Source: JAICKM01 sp050998805 (lineage in GTDB: Bacteria > Chloroflexota > Chloroflexia > QHBQ01 > JAICKM01). From it: a DNA stretch of 64,000 nt. The position numbers and the translations under genes were made by a program. Shown piece by piece: positions 63,547-64,000 of this stretch (position 1 is its first letter; each line of letters begins with the position of its first letter). The notes under the pieces were generated by a model. The model searched no databases and had not been told where the DNA came from. It worked only from the letters and a program-made list of their open reading frames with translations. The DNA lies in the NCBI GenBank assembly GCA_050998805.1, contig JBPCPV010000031.1:65019-129018 (forward strand). The letters are read 5' to 3'.

Positions 63547-63904
63547 GGGGCTGCATGGCTTCGACAGGGGGTGAGGTTAGGTAATTGCAAGCCGAGGTGC
63601 CCTTAACCTCGTAAAAAGGGGCAAAACAACAACCGGCAATCAGCCTGTTGCCCTCGCTGCCTAGTACCAACTAGCTCCGGCGACGTCCGCCCGTTCTCTA
63701 CCTGGTAGAACGGTGCCGGGCGCCATGAACCAGGTTGCTGCTCCGGGGACTGCCTGATAAGCGGAGCAAAAGACCATCGGGCTGGCGAACCGGTCCTTTG
63801 TTGGTGGAGGACCGGTGAGTGACTCAAATAAACACTAACTAAGCTTGTAGCATATTGCCGGCTGAGCCTTTTGGACGGGGGTTCGATTCCCCCCATCTCC
63901 ACCA
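63547..63904 (+). ncRNA. ssrA: transfer-messenger RNA
   Basis: About 358 bases. The tRNA-like ends pair GGGGCTG with CATCTCC, then ACCA; the third pair is G.T(U), the alanyl-tRNA synthetase identity, and the fifth is a C/T mismatch. The 5' GGCTTCGAC and the T-arm GGGGGTTCGATTCCCCC are typical. The tag reading frame (63620-63664) encodes GKTTTGNQPVALAA and stop TAG, close to the Bacillus tag GKTNSFNQNVALAA. Pseudoknot regions lie between. CCA is encoded. Confidence 0.95.
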
Positions 63905-63908
63905 CATG

Positions 63909-63947
63909 ACACGCCGCCATCCCCGAAGATGGCGGCGTGTTTGCTTT
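63909..63947 (+). terminator. intrinsic terminator after ssrA
   Basis: A 13-bp perfect stem (63909-63921 with 63928-63940) is followed by TTGCTTT, five bases after the tmRNA 3' end. Bases 63948-64000 hold nothing I can support. Confidence 0.85.
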
Positions 63948-64000
63948 CCGGGCCGGCTGCCGGGTGGCGGCCCTGGCCCGCCGCCCGTTCTCCCCCGCGC

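Overview
This is a 64 kb, GC-rich, gene-dense bacterial chromosome segment. The overall picture fits a member of Chloroflexota: a large Alu-type SRP RNA, a combined cytochrome bc / cbb3-like oxidase operon, Thr/Pro-rich secreted SLH proteins, a GH57 branching enzyme, and many GTG or TTG starts. The phylum is inferred from gene content and style; no rRNA gene is present to confirm it. Recognisable promoters use TTGACA or TTGCAA at -35 and TATAAT-like -10 boxes with 16-18 bp spacers.

Layout. 1-5.7 kb: partial esterase, then an OmpR-type response regulator, its histidine kinase and an HtrA protease with two PDZ domains (an envelope-stress set), and a small hypothetical gene facing them. 5.7-10.7 kb: a three-gene operon of a sigma-70-like factor, an HTH protein, and a fusion of ImmA/IrrE metallopeptidase, UvrD-like helicase and a degenerate RecB-like Fe-S domain. 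This is the best candidate for an undescribed damage-response or defence system. 10.7-11.4 kb: greA behind a structured leader. 11.4-22.5 kb (minus strand): a fatty-acid beta-oxidation/ETF operon (3-hydroxyacyl-CoA dehydrogenase, enoyl-CoA hydratase, acyl-CoA dehydrogenase, etfB, etfA, acyl-CoA ligase), followed by a zinc-ribbon/PH-like gene and rarA. A lower-GC DUF262-HNH-HEPN defence-type gene is wedged exactly between etfB and etfA. A palindromic operator sits ahead of the operon.

22.5-27.4 kb: a large secreted SLH protein, a lipoate-ligase-like protein and a PIG-L deacetylase. 27.4-35 kb: a NiCoT-type nickel/cobalt permease and a Fur-family regulator, divergent from PIG-L across a shared TTGCAA-N4-TTGCAA promoter/operator. 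After them come a TolB-like protein, CopD-YtkA-like membrane protein, Ogt, a YVTN beta-propeller lipoprotein, a YtkA/CopC-like protein and CorA. 35.7-40.7 kb: rsgA with a possible 20-residue leader ORF, the SRP RNA gene, glycerate 2-kinase and a GH57 enzyme.

40.7-52 kb (minus strand): a 15-gene respiratory operon. In transcription order it encodes a 44-residue membrane protein, split cytochrome b, Rieske protein, diheme cytochrome c, a heme-binding ethylbenzene-dehydrogenase-like protein, CcoN, a CcoO fused to a second cytochrome c domain, a CcoS-like protein, a CcoP-N-like protein, four small proteins, and a 680-residue membrane protein built from three copies of the heme-ligand half of CcoN. 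52-64 kb: a GAF histidine kinase, a diacylglycerol-kinase-like gene (probably leaderless), a GT-C glycosyltransferase, an FmdB-type zinc ribbon, ftsH, hpt, tilS, an SPFH protein, smpB (probably leaderless) and the tmRNA gene.

The feature running through the whole window is a set of tandem heptanucleotide repeats from several sequence families. They occur between genes, within genes in frame (helicase fusion, etfA, etfB, copD), at domain junctions, and at stop codons. They resemble cyanobacterial short tandemly repeated repetitive sequences.
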